Below are positions 1 through 8,549 of a stretch of 64,000 nucleotides of DNA, one piece after another. This DNA comes from Gemmatimonadaceae bacterium (GTDB taxonomy: Bacteria; Gemmatimonadota; Gemmatimonadetes; Gemmatimonadales; Gemmatimonadaceae): positions 496,001-560,000 of the forward strand of contig JAHBVS010000002.1 of assembly GCA_019637445.1 (NCBI GenBank), read 5' to 3'. The translations under genes were made by a program, and so were the position numbers. Position 1 is the stretch's first letter. Each line of letters begins with the position of its first letter. Below the pieces are notes generated by a model that worked only from the letters and a program-made list of their open reading frames with translations, had not been told where the DNA came from and did not search any database.

Positions 1-1
1 G

Positions 2-466
2 CCAGTGCTCGGCGCCTGGATGCTCCTGCTCGCGCCGCTGTCGGCGGTCGCACGCCGGCGCACGCGCGTGCCCGCCGCGGTGATGGCCGCGCTCTTCTAC
101 GCGGTCTCGGGAATCCTTGGGCTGTTGCTGCTCGGCATGTGGGTCGGCTCCGCGCACGTCTTCTGGTACGGGAACTACAACCTCCTGCTGTTCTCGCCGC
201 TGGCATTGGTGGCGGCCGTGCTGGCACCACGCGCAATTCTTCGCGGTGAGCTCGACACGCTGGCGCGTCGGATCATCACTGCGGTCGTCGTCATGGCCGC
301 GCTCACGCTGCTGCTCGCGCCGATGGTCCGGCAGGCGCTGGCCGGTCCGCTCCTGCTCGCGCTGCCCGCGCATCTCGGCCTCGCCATCGCGATTTGGCGC
401 CACACGCGGCCCCTGCCGCCCGCGCCCGTCGCTGAGGCCGTCGCGGGCGCTCGAGTTGCCGCGTGA
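2..466 (+). CDS. C-terminal part of a membrane protein, possibly DUF4105-like (5' end outside window)
   Basis: The frame is open from the left edge, so only about 154 C-terminal residues are visible. They contain four to five hydrophobic stretches (around residues 5-15, 25-50, 60-75, 90-110 and 115-130), typical of an integral membrane region. The segment reading HVFWYGNYNLLLFSPLAL resembles the membrane tail of DUF4105 (Lnb N-terminal-like) proteins, in which an Asn-Leu-Leu pattern follows a short loop; this link is tentative. The stop TGA (464-466) overlaps the GTG start of the next gene, suggesting translational coupling, although no functional connection with the oxoprolinase genes is evident. 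Confidence 0.5.
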   Translation, partial: PVLGAWMLLLAPLSAVARRRTRVPAAVMAALFYAVSGILGLLLLGMWVGSAHVFWYGNYNLLLFSPLALVAAVLAPRAILRGELDTLARRIITAVVVMAALTLLLAPMVRQALAGPLLLALPAHLGLAIAIWRHTRPLPPAPVAEAVAGARVAA

Positions 467-2388
467 GCGGTAGCTGGCGCGTCGGCGTCGACGTCGGTGG
501 CACTTTCACCGATCGCGCGGCGCTGGCGGCTGACGGACGCGTCGAGGCGAGGAAGGTGCTGTCCACGCCGGGCGACCAGGGCGAGGGCGTTGTCTCGTCG
601 CTGGGCGCGCTCGATGGCACCGCCGCTCGCATCGTCCACGGCACGACCGTCGTCACGAATCTCCTGCTCGAACGGCGCGGCGCTCGCGTCGTGCTTTGCG
701 CAACCGAAGGCGCCACGGACCTCCTTCGCCTCCGCCGACAGGACCGCGCCGCCCTGTACGATCTCGCGCGCCACCATCCGCCGCCGCTGGTGTCGGATGA
801 CTGCGTCGTCGCCGTACCCGAGCGACAGACGGCGCGCGGCATCGAACGCGCGCTCGACGCAGCGGGCGTGGAATCGGTCGTCGCCAAGGTGCTGGCGCAG
901 GATCCCGACATCGTCGTCATCGCGCTGCTGCACGCCTATGCGGACGATCGGCACGAGCAGCAGCTTGCCACCGCGTTGCGCGCCGCCAGGCCAACGCTCG
1001 AGGTCGTCACCAGCGCCGAGGTCCTGCCCGAGATCCGCGAGTACGAACGCACGGCCACCGCAAGCGCGGAGGGCTACGCGCGCCCCGCGGTGATGCGCTA
1101 TCTGGCACGCCTGAGCGATCGGCTCGCGGCGGCGGGGCATCCTGCACCGTCCGTGATGACGTCGGGAGGCGGGATGCAGCCACCGGAGTCGGCCGCGCGG
1201 CACGCGGCGGCGCTGGCCCTCTCGGGACCGGCAGGCGGTGTCGTCGGGGCCGCCGCGGTGCTGCGCGCGTTGGGCATCATGACGGCGCTGACCATCGACA
1301 TCGGCGGCACCAGCGCTGACGCGGGACTCATCCTCGACGGCGAACCGCTGGTCGAGCCAGGCGGAGAAGTGGCGGGTGTGCCCATCGCGTTGCCACGCGT
1401 TCTCGTGGACACGGTCTCGGCGGGCGGCGGCAGCATTGCCTGGGTGGACGACGGCGGAGCCCTTCGCGCCGGCCCGCAGAGTGCCGGCGCACGTCCTGGT
1501 CCGATTGCATTCGGACAGGGCGGCATCGAGCCCACGGTCACGGACGCGCAACTCGTGCTCGGCCGTATCGCGGCGCGCGCGATGAGCGGCGGCGTGCAGC
1601 TCGACGTCGATGCGGCACGGGCCGGACTCGCCGCGCTCGGATCGGCGCTGGGACGCGGTCCTGAGGACGTCGCCGCCGCCGTCGTGGCCATCGCCGACGC
1701 CGAGATGGCCCGCGCGCTGCGCCGCGTCAGCGTCGAGCGTGGCGTGGATCCTCGCGACTGCACCTTGGTCGCCTTCGGTGGTGGTGGCCCGCTGCACGCC
1801 TGTGCGCTGGCGGACGCCCTGAGCATTCCCAGCGTCTTGGTGCCGCCCTTCGCAGGCGTCCTGAGCGCGGTGGGCCTGGCGCTTGCTCCCGAACGTCACG
1901 AGGCCGCAGCCAGCCTTCTCGACCGTTGCGACGCGCTCTCGGCGCCTGCGATCGCCACGGCCGTCACGGCGCTCGAGGCGAGAGTGCAGGGCAGCGAACG
2001 GCGCACGCTGGCACGCGTGCGCTACGTCGGGCAGGGCCACGAACTCGACGTGTCGGTGCTTCCTGGCGATGACGGCGCCGCGCTCGCGCAGCGTTTCTCG
2101 GCGTCGCATCGGCAGCGCTACGGCTTCGAGCTCGAGCTCCCGGTCGAATGCGTGGCCCTCAGGCACTGGGCCGGCGAGCCCGCGCGCGAGGCGCGCTTCG
2201 TGCGCGATACCAACAAGCCTGTGTTCGATGGTGCTGCGTCGATCGATCACGGCGGGCCGGCGCCGGACGCCGGCGTGCAGGGCCCCGCCACGATCGCGCT
2301 GCCCGACGCCACGCTCTTCGTCGCGCCCGGCTGGCGCGCCGAGGCCTTGGACATCGGCGGCTGGCGCCTCACGAGGAGCGGCCCGTGA
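463..2388 (+). CDS. Hydantoinase/oxoprolinase family protein, A (HyuA) subunit
   Basis: 641 residues, the usual size for a separate HyuA subunit. These proteins use ATP to open cyclic imides or 5-oxoproline together with a HyuB partner. The N-terminus shows the acetokinase/actin-like phosphate loop GVDVGGTFTD (about residues 8-17), and a second ATPase signature, DIGGTSADAG, lies near residue 275-285. The start is GTG overlapping the upstream TGA, and the stop overlaps the GTG start of the B subunit (GTGA at 2385-2388), so A and B are probably made in equal amounts. The substrate (5-oxoproline, hydantoin or another cyclic amide) cannot be told from sequence alone; acetone-carboxylase-type relatives also share these motifs. 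Confidence 0.9.
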   Translation: MSGSWRVGVDVGGTFTDRAALAADGRVEARKVLSTPGDQGEGVVSSLGALDGTAARIVHGTTVVTNLLLERRGARVVLCATEGATDLLRLRRQDRAALYDLARHHPPPLVSDDCVVAVPERQTARGIERALDAAGVESVVAKVLAQDPDIVVIALLHAYADDRHEQQLATALRAARPTLEVVTSAEVLPEIREYERTATASAEGYARPAVMRYLARLSDRLAAAGHPAPSVMTSGGGMQPPESAARHAAALALSGPAGGVVGAAAVLRALGIMTALTIDIGGTSADAGLILDGEPLVEPGGEVAGVPIALPRVLVDTVSAGGGSIAWVDDGGALRAGPQSAGARPGPIAFGQGGIEPTVTDAQLVLGRIAARAMSGGVQLDVDAARAGLAALGSALGRGPEDVAAAVVAIADAEMARALRRVSVERGVDPRDCTLVAFGGGGPLHACALADALSIPSVLVPPFAGVLSAVGLALAPERHEAAASLLDRCDALSAPAIATAVTALEARVQGSERRTLARVRYVGQGHELDVSVLPGDDGAALAQRFSASHRQRYGFELELPVECVALRHWAGEPAREARFVRDTNKPVFDGAASIDHGGPAPDAGVQGPATIALPDATLFVAPGWRAEALDIGGWRLTRSGP

Positions 2389-3902
2389 GCGACGCCCTCT
2401 CTCTTGCCGTCTGGTCGTCGGCCTTCGCCGCCGTCGCGGAGGAGATGGGCAGCGTGCTCGTGCGCGGCTCGCTCTCGCCAAACATCCGCGAGCGCCGTGA
2501 TGCCAGCTGCGCACTGTTCGACGCCGACGGCGAGATGATCGCGCAGGCGGCGCACATCCCCGTGCACCTCGGCGCGCTGCCCGAGAGCGTGCGCGCCGTG
2601 CGCGCGCAGCAGCCACGGCCCGGCGACGTCTTCCTGCTCAACAGCCCCTGGCACGGCGGCTCGCACCTGCCGGACCTCACGATGGTCGAGGCCATCGCCG
2701 ACGAGGGCCGCATCGCGGGCTACGCCGTCGTCCGCGCGCATCACGCTGATGTCGGCGGGATGAGCCCCGGCTCGATGCCGCAGGGTGCCACGGAGTTGGT
2801 GCAGGAAGGGTTGGTGCTGCCTCCCGTGCGCCTGGTGCGCGAGGGCGTGCTGGACGAATCGTTGCTCGGATTGGTCCTGGCCAACGTGCGCACGCCTGAC
2901 GAGCGACGCGGCGATCTCTCCGCGCAGCGCGCCGCCTGCAGCGCCGGCGCCAACGGATGGCGTGCCCTGCTCGAGCGGCACGGACGCGCCACCATGGAGG
3001 CCGCGGGTCAGGCACTGCTGGATTACGCCGAGCGTCGCGCGCGCGCGCGGCTTGAGGGGCTCGAGGGTTCGGAGGGCGTGGCCGAGGACCGGCTCGAGGG
3101 CGATGGTGTCACCGACGCCGACATCCCACTGCGCGTGCGTTTGCGCGTGCGGGACGCATCGCTGCACCTCGACTTCGCCGGAACCTCGCCGATGGTCGCC
3201 GGCAACGTGAACTGCCCGATCCAGGTGACACGCGCGGCAGCGCTCTTCGTACTGCGTTCACTGCTCGACGATGATGTCCCGACGAACGAAGGCATCGCGC
3301 GCGCGATCGAGATCACCACGCCGGACGATTGCTGCATTTCTGCCCGTGCCCCGCACGCCGTCGCCGCGGGCAACGTCGAGATGAGCCAGCGCGTGACCGA
3401 TCTGCTCTTCGCCGCCTTCGCGGCCGCCGGAGTTCCCGTGCCGGCGCAGGGTCAGGGCACGATGAACAACGTGACCTTCGGCGGCCGCGGCTGGACCTTC
3501 TACGAGACCTTGGGCGGCGGGCAGGGAGCCAGCATCGCGGGGCCCGGTCCCAGCGCCGTGCACGTGGGGATGAGCAACACGCGCAACACGCCCATCGAGT
3601 CGCTGGAACTCGCGTATCCCATTGTGATCGAGCGCTACGAACTCCGCCGCGGCTCCGGCGGTTTGGGCCGACACGCGGGCGGCGACGGCATCCTGCGGCG
3701 CTACCGCGTGCTGGAGCCCTGCACGGTCACGCTGCTGACCGAGCGCCGACGGCACGCGCCGCGCGGCGCCGACGGCGGGGCCGACGGCGCCTGCGGCGAG
3801 AACCTGCTCAACGGCGAACCGCTGCCGGCGAAATGCCGGCGCGAGCTCAAGGCCGGCGACCTGCTCGAGATCCGGACCCCGGGCGGCGGCGGCTGGGGCT
3901 AG
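2385..3902 (+). CDS. Hydantoinase/oxoprolinase family protein, B (HyuB) subunit
   Basis: 505 residues from GTG 2385; the open frame runs further upstream but inside hyuA, and family similarity begins at the SDALSLAVWSSAF segment. HyuB is the hydrolytic partner of HyuA. Characteristic stretches are SPNIRERRDASCALFD near the N-terminus and the glycine-rich GGGQGASIAGPGPSAVH and RGSGGLGRHAGGDG segments in the C-terminal half. The final GGGGWG is typical of the family. The gene ends tail to tail with the next minus-strand gene, their stop codons sharing bases 3899-3902, so there is no room for a terminator between them. Confidence 0.9.
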   Translation: MSDALSLAVWSSAFAAVAEEMGSVLVRGSLSPNIRERRDASCALFDADGEMIAQAAHIPVHLGALPESVRAVRAQQPRPGDVFLLNSPWHGGSHLPDLTMVEAIADEGRIAGYAVVRAHHADVGGMSPGSMPQGATELVQEGLVLPPVRLVREGVLDESLLGLVLANVRTPDERRGDLSAQRAACSAGANGWRALLERHGRATMEAAGQALLDYAERRARARLEGLEGSEGVAEDRLEGDGVTDADIPLRVRLRVRDASLHLDFAGTSPMVAGNVNCPIQVTRAAALFVLRSLLDDDVPTNEGIARAIEITTPDDCCISARAPHAVAAGNVEMSQRVTDLLFAAFAAAGVPVPAQGQGTMNNVTFGGRGWTFYETLGGGQGASIAGPGPSAVHVGMSNTRNTPIESLELAYPIVIERYELRRGSGGLGRHAGGDGILRRYRVLEPCTVTLLTERRRHAPRGADGGADGACGENLLNGEPLPAKCRRELKAGDLLEIRTPGGGGWG

Positions 3903-4405
3903 CGCCTGGCGTTGAACGCGTCGACGGCCTGCTGCCGGCGCGCGAAGGCCTCGCGGTTCCAGCGACCCGAGAACATGCCGGCCACGGTGCCCACCGCCAG
4001 GGAACTCGCGATGACCGCCGTGCGGTGTCCGCTGTCCCAGTCGGACAGGCCGTTCTGTCCCGCCACGATCCACCCGACGGCGGCCAGTGTGCTGACGAGC
4101 GACCAGCGCCGTGCCTTGCGCGTGGTCGCGTCAAACTGATCGGCCAGCTGTTCCGCGGCCGCATTGCCGGTGACCGCACTGCGCAACGATCGCGGCGTGA
4201 TCGAGCGGGCCACCACCGTTCCGCCCGGTCCGACCAGCCGATCGCCGAGTACGCGATACTCGATGCGCAACGCGCAGCTGTCGCCCGTGCAACCCGGGGC
4301 CATCTGGGCATCGGCGCGCGGCGCCGCCAGGGCGAGGAGCACCGAGGCCGCGAGTACCGCTCGGAGCGTGCTGCGCCGACCGTCCCGCATGGTGCGCTGC
4401 TGCAT
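3899..4405 (-). CDS. Small secreted or membrane-associated protein of unknown function
   Basis: 168 residues from ATG 4403-4405, chosen because an AAGGAG Shine-Dalgarno sequence (4411-4416 on the minus strand) stands just before it; the longer frame to 4495 has no such site. The N-terminus is a clear signal peptide (basic start, hydrophobic core, APRADA cleavage region). Two cysteines follow (CTGDSC), then two weakly hydrophobic segments near residues 105-150 that could be membrane hairpins. I do not recognise a family. Downstream it meets hyuB tail to tail; upstream lies the Asp-box propeller gene on the same strand, 89 bp away. Confidence 0.65.
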   Translation of the reverse strand: MQQRTMRDGRRSTLRAVLAASVLLALAAPRADAQMAPGCTGDSCALRIEYRVLGDRLVGPGGTVVARSITPRSLRSAVTGNAAAEQLADQFDATTRKARRWSLVSTLAAVGWIVAGQNGLSDWDSGHRTAVIASSLAVGTVAGMFSGRWNREAFARRQQAVDAFNARR

Positions 4406-4494
4406 CAATCCTCCTTGACCTGAGTGGGGACTACGAGGCGACCGCGACGCCCCCAGCGAGGTGATTCTTGCCCCGATGAGGGAGTCGCGCCGCA

Positions 4495-7400
4495 CTACGG
4501 CACAACCGTGGGCGCTCCCCCCACGTTGGGAATGTTCTTCGACCGCAACATCGCGTTCAGCGCGCCGAGGTCCCCGCCGAGCAGCGACTCCAGCGCGTCG
4601 AGATGCCCGCGCAGCTGCGTGCGCAGCAGTGCCTGCACCTCCACCTGCTGGTCCGTCGGCCTGAAGTCATTGCCGGAGAGCCCATTCGCCAGGTAGTTGA
4701 GCTTGCTCAGCAACCGCGAGCCCCAGCGCACCCCGTCCTGGCCCTGGCCCGTCATCCGCAGCTCCACCAACTCCGACTCCACCGCCATCAGCTTCGTCTC
4801 GAGATCGCCCGCCGCGCGCTGCACCTCCGCATCGGACACCCGGGCCTGCAACGCCTTCAACTGCACGCGTACCGCCTCGATGCGTTCCACCGCCACGGAA
4901 CCGGCGTCCATATCGCTGCGGATCTCGTTGAACAGCCGTAGCTGCGCGGCGATGTCGGCTTCGCTGCCACCGGTGTTCGGATCCTTTCGCACCTCCACCG
5001 TGCGCCGCTGTTCAGAATCTCCGACTCTGAGCACAACCGTGTACGTCCCCGGCGCCACCAGCGCACTCTGCCGGCCCGTGCCCGGTGCCGGGCGTCCATC
5101 CTCGTCCATCGCGAAGTCCGGCACGTAGAGCGGCGGCGTGAGCAGCCGCGTCTCGCGCGAGGCCTCGTCGCGCAGGTTCCAGGTCACGCGGTTGATGCCC
5201 GCGCGATTGCTGCCCGTGAGCCGACGCACCACGCGCCCCTGCGCGTCGGAGATCGTGAGCGTCGGCGCACGCGCCGCCGGCGCCTTGAGCCAATAGTTGA
5301 GTGAGGCCCCATAGTCCGGGTCGAAGCCCCGCGTCGGATCATCATACGACGAACTGGGTGCGGTCACCGTGCGGAACCGGTACGCCGCGCGCGGCGTGAA
5401 GAAGTGCGAGCCGGCGTTCAGCACCTCAGGCGTCAACTGCTGCAGCGCCGAGAGGTCGTCGAGGATGAAGAAGCCGCGGCCGTAGGTGGAGATCACCAGG
5501 TCGTTGAAGTGCTCCTGCACCTGGATGCCGCTCACCGGTGCCGCCGGCAGGTTGTTCTGCAACGGCAGCCAGTTGTCGCCGTGGTCATAGGTGACGTAGA
5601 TGGCGTTCTCGGTGCCGAGATAGAGCATGCCGCGCCGCACCGGGTCTTCGTGGATGACCTTGGCGTAGCTCAACTGGCTCTTGGGGATGCCGTTGATGAT
5701 CAATCGCCAGGTGCGCCCGTAGTCCGTGGTGCGATACACCCAGGGGTCGCGGTTGTCCTCCTGGTGCGCGTCCACCGTGAGGTAGGCCGTGGCCGCGTCG
5801 TAGCGCGAGGGCACGATGCTGCGCACCGAGCCCCAGGTCGGGATGCCCGGCAGGTTGCGCGTGAGGTTCGTCCACGTGCGTCCGTCGTCCCGCGTGAGCT
5901 GCACCTGGCCGTCGTTGGTGCCCACCCAGATGGTCCCGCGCTCCAGCCGCGACTCGGCGATCGCGTACACGGTGCCCGCGTACTCCACGCCGATGTTGTC
6001 CGGTGTGAGGCCGCCGGAGCTGCCCATCTTGCTGCGGTCATTCAGTGTGAGATCCGGGCTGATGACCTCCCAACTCTGGCCGGCGTTGCGCGTGCGATGC
6101 ACGTGTTGGCTGCCCACGTAGATGGTGTTGTTGTCGTGCGGCGAGATGGTGAGCGGCGAGTCCCACACGAAACGATAGCGCACTTGCTCCGCCGGCCCGT
6201 TGGACTGCTGCGGCCAGATCTCCACCGTGCGGAACATCCGGCGGTCGACCTCGTAGCGTACCACGATGCCGCCGACCATGCCGGAACCGGATGCCGTGGA
6301 CCACACGATGTTCGGATCGGTGGGATCCGGCGTGGCCCAGCCGCTCTCACCGCCGCCCACCGCGTGCCACTGCCCACGCAGGATACGGCCGCCCTGGAGG
6401 CGACCGTTTGACGGACCACGATACGTCGGTTCGTCCTGCTTGTTGCCGAACACGTTGTAGGGAATCGCGTTGTCCACGGTGACGTGGTAGATCTGCGCGT
6501 TCGTCAGCCGCTGCCGGAACCAGGTCTTCATCCGGTTCTGCGTGATGGACAGGCCCTGGTCGTGTGCGACGATCATCCGGTCCGCGTTGGTCGGGTCGAT
6601 CCAGATGTCGTGGTGGTCGCCCCCGGGCGCGTCGTTGCGCGCGTAGGGCACGATGGTCTTGCCGCCGTCGATCGAGCGCGAGAAGGAGGCCGTGAGGAAG
6701 TAGGTCTCGTCCTCGTCGTCCGGCGCCACGGCCATCCGGGAGTAGTAGTGCGCGCGGCCCATCGCGTTACGGTCCTTGCTGATCAGGCTCCAACTGCGCC
6801 CGCCGTTCGTGGAACTCCAGAGCTGGCCGCTGTCGGTCTCCTGTCCGTTCCACGGCACACCGTCGCCCGTCTCGATCAGCGCGTACACGCGCTGCGGGTT
6901 GGACTGCGAGATGGCCACCGCCACCTTGCCCACTGGGCGCGAGGGCAGGCCATTGCCGCGGAGCCGCGTCCACGTCGAGCCGCCGTCGCGCGAGACGAAG
7001 AGCCCGCTGCCCGGCCCGCCACTCACGCGGCCCCAGGTCTTGATCTGCAACTGCCACATTCCCGCAAAGAGCACCCGCGGGTTCGAGGGATCCATCGCGA
7101 TGTCCGAGCAGCCGGTGTTCGCGTCCACGTGCAGCACGAGCTGCCAGCTCGTGCCGCCATCCGTGCTGCGGTACACGCCGCGCTCCGCCTGCGGGCCATA
7201 GGCCGTGCCAAGGGCGCAGGCGAACACAGTGTTCGCGTCGGTTGGATGCACAACGATGCGCGGGATGCGTCCCGTCTTCTCCAGCCCAGAGAGCGCCCAG
7301 GTCTCGCCACCATCCACGCTCTTGTAGAGCCCCTGGCCCAGCGAGATATGGCTGCGGATCTTGCCTTCGCCCGTGCCGGCATAGACCACGTTGCGATCCG

Positions 7401-7770
7401 AGCGCGCGATGGCCAGCGAGCCGATGGATTGCACGGGATGCCCATCGAACACGGGCTCCCAGTTCACGCCACCATCGGTGGTCTTGTAGATGCCGCCGGA
7501 GGCGGCGCCCACGAGGTAGGTGAGCGGGTCACCCGGCACGCCGGCGGCGGCCGAGAAGCGATTGCCCTCGGGCCCGATGTGACGCCACTCGAGGCCGCGC
7601 CAGGCGCTGGGGTCTGGTCGAGTCGCCGCGACCTGCGCCGCGAGTGTCGCTGCGGCAAGCGTCGCAACAATCGCTGCGGTGACGAGGATCGCACTTCCCG
7701 CGACGACGGCGCGGGAGGCAAGGGTCCACAGGACACGGAAGACCGGCGAAGGACTGTCGGCCAAACGCAT
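4495..7770 (-). CDS. Large exported Asp-box (BNR/sortilin-like) beta-propeller protein
   Basis: 1,091 residues from ATG 7768-7770, preceded by GGAG; the longer upstream frame lacks secretion features. A hydrophobic export segment spans about residues 10-40. The body contains at least nine Asp-box motifs of the S-x-D-x-G-x-x-W type (for example KTTDGGVNW, KSVDGGETW, RSTDGGTSW, VSRDGGSTW, RTTDYGRTW, VTYDHGDNW), which form sortilin/VPS10-like ten-bladed propellers. The region after residue 740 carries an FlgD/Ig-like segment (ISDAQGRVVRRLTGSN), followed by a helical C-terminal region. Such proteins are abundant in Gemmatimonadota and Acidobacteriota and are often annotated as glycosyl hydrolases, but no catalytic residues can be assigned here. 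A role in binding or degrading extracellular polymers is a guess. Confidence 0.85.
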   Translation of the reverse strand: MRLADSPSPVFRVLWTLASRAVVAGSAILVTAAIVATLAAATLAAQVAATRPDPSAWRGLEWRHIGPEGNRFSAAAGVPGDPLTYLVGAASGGIYKTTDGGVNWEPVFDGHPVQSIGSLAIARSDRNVVYAGTGEGKIRSHISLGQGLYKSVDGGETWALSGLEKTGRIPRIVVHPTDANTVFACALGTAYGPQAERGVYRSTDGGTSWQLVLHVDANTGCSDIAMDPSNPRVLFAGMWQLQIKTWGRVSGGPGSGLFVSRDGGSTWTRLRGNGLPSRPVGKVAVAISQSNPQRVYALIETGDGVPWNGQETDSGQLWSSTNGGRSWSLISKDRNAMGRAHYYSRMAVAPDDEDETYFLTASFSRSIDGGKTIVPYARNDAPGGDHHDIWIDPTNADRMIVAHDQGLSITQNRMKTWFRQRLTNAQIYHVTVDNAIPYNVFGNKQDEPTYRGPSNGRLQGGRILRGQWHAVGGGESGWATPDPTDPNIVWSTASGSGMVGGIVVRYEVDRRMFRTVEIWPQQSNGPAEQVRYRFVWDSPLTISPHDNNTIYVGSQHVHRTRNAGQSWEVISPDLTLNDRSKMGSSGGLTPDNIGVEYAGTVYAIAESRLERGTIWVGTNDGQVQLTRDDGRTWTNLTRNLPGIPTWGSVRSIVPSRYDAATAYLTVDAHQEDNRDPWVYRTTDYGRTWRLIINGIPKSQLSYAKVIHEDPVRRGMLYLGTENAIYVTYDHGDNWLPLQNNLPAAPVSGIQVQEHFNDLVISTYGRGFFILDDLSALQQLTPEVLNAGSHFFTPRAAYRFRTVTAPSSSYDDPTRGFDPDYGASLNYWLKAPAARAPTLTISDAQGRVVRRLTGSNRAGINRVTWNLRDEASRETRLLTPPLYVPDFAMDEDGRPAPGTGRQSALVAPGTYTVVLRVGDSEQRRTVEVRKDPNTGGSEADIAAQLRLFNEIRSDMDAGSVAVERIEAVRVQLKALQARVSDAEVQRAAGDLETKLMAVESELVELRMTGQGQDGVRWGSRLLSKLNYLANGLSGNDFRPTDQQVEVQALLRTQLRGHLDALESLLGGDLGALNAMLRSKNIPNVGGAPTVVP

Positions 7771-7886
7771 GCGACGCTCCGAATTGGTGGGGGCGACGCA
7801 GATACTACGAGGCGCTGGCGACGAGCGGAAGGAGACGGGTGTCGCGTTCTCGCGCGGCGCGAACGGGGCCCGCCGGCAGCGCTGCG

Positions 7887-8537
7887 CTAGCCGCCCGCGC
7901 GCTGGATGATGAAATGCGTCGCGGCGTCCGACGCTGCCGTGCGGGTGCACGCGTAGCCTAGCGCTCGCAGGTCGAGCCCAGCGAAGAGCGACTCACCGCC
8001 GCCGAGCAGCACGGGCGACACCGCAATGTGCAACTCGTCGATTAGCGAAGCGGCCAGATACTGCCGAATGACGCTGACACCGCCACCGATGCGCACGTCC
8101 GCCGCGCCCGCCGCCTCGCGGGCCTGCTCAAGGGCCTCCTGGATGCCGTCGTTCACGAAGTGGAAGGTCGTGCCGCCGTCCATCGCGAGCGGCGCGCGTG
8201 GGTGATTCGTGAGCACGAACACCGGCACGTGGTACGGCGGCCGCTCGCCCCACCAACCGCGCCACTGCTCGTCTGGCCAGGGGCCGCGCACTGGGCCGAA
8301 CATGTTTCGCCCCATGATCCAGGCGCCGATGTTCCTGAATCCCCGGGACGCAAACTCGTCGTCGAGCCCGGTCGTCCCATCGCCGTCACCGTGCGCGCGT
8401 TGAAACGTGCGCGTCGGCAGGAACCAGCGATGCAGCTCCTCGCCGTGGAGGCCAAGCGGTCGCTCGAGCGCCTGGTCGCGGCCGGCGCCGTAGCCGTCGA
8501 GCGAGATCGTGAAGCTTTCGACCCGGACGCGTCCCAT
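7887..8537 (-). CDS. Dihydrofolate reductase family protein (RibD C-terminal-like)
   Basis: 216 residues from ATG 8535-8537. The N-terminus (VESFTISLDGYGAG) and the GAWIMGRNMFGP segment are typical of the RibD C-terminal/DHFR-like fold, which binds NADPH. The GGGVSVIRQYLAASLIDELHIAVSPVLLGGG stretch near residue 150 (cut here into its recognisable parts: GGGVSVIRQ, IDELHIAVSPVLLGGG) is the cofactor-binding and dimer region of this group. Members are stand-alone proteins of unknown substrate, distinct from true folA and from riboflavin biosynthesis. It sits on the same strand between the HD-GYP gene and the propeller gene, without overlap. Confidence 0.85.
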   Translation of the reverse strand: MGRVRVESFTISLDGYGAGRDQALERPLGLHGEELHRWFLPTRTFQRAHGDGDGTTGLDDEFASRGFRNIGAWIMGRNMFGPVRGPWPDEQWRGWWGERPPYHVPVFVLTNHPRAPLAMDGGTTFHFVNDGIQEALEQAREAAGAADVRIGGGVSVIRQYLAASLIDELHIAVSPVLLGGGESLFAGLDLRALGYACTRTAASDAATHFIIQRAGG

Positions 8538-8549
8538 TCGCGCCGTGAC

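Noticed and set aside
175-2616. Long minus-strand open frame opposite hyuA
   Set aside because: It is Arg/Ala-rich and has no recognisable motif, while hyuA on the other strand has full family signatures; long antisense frames are expected at this GC content.
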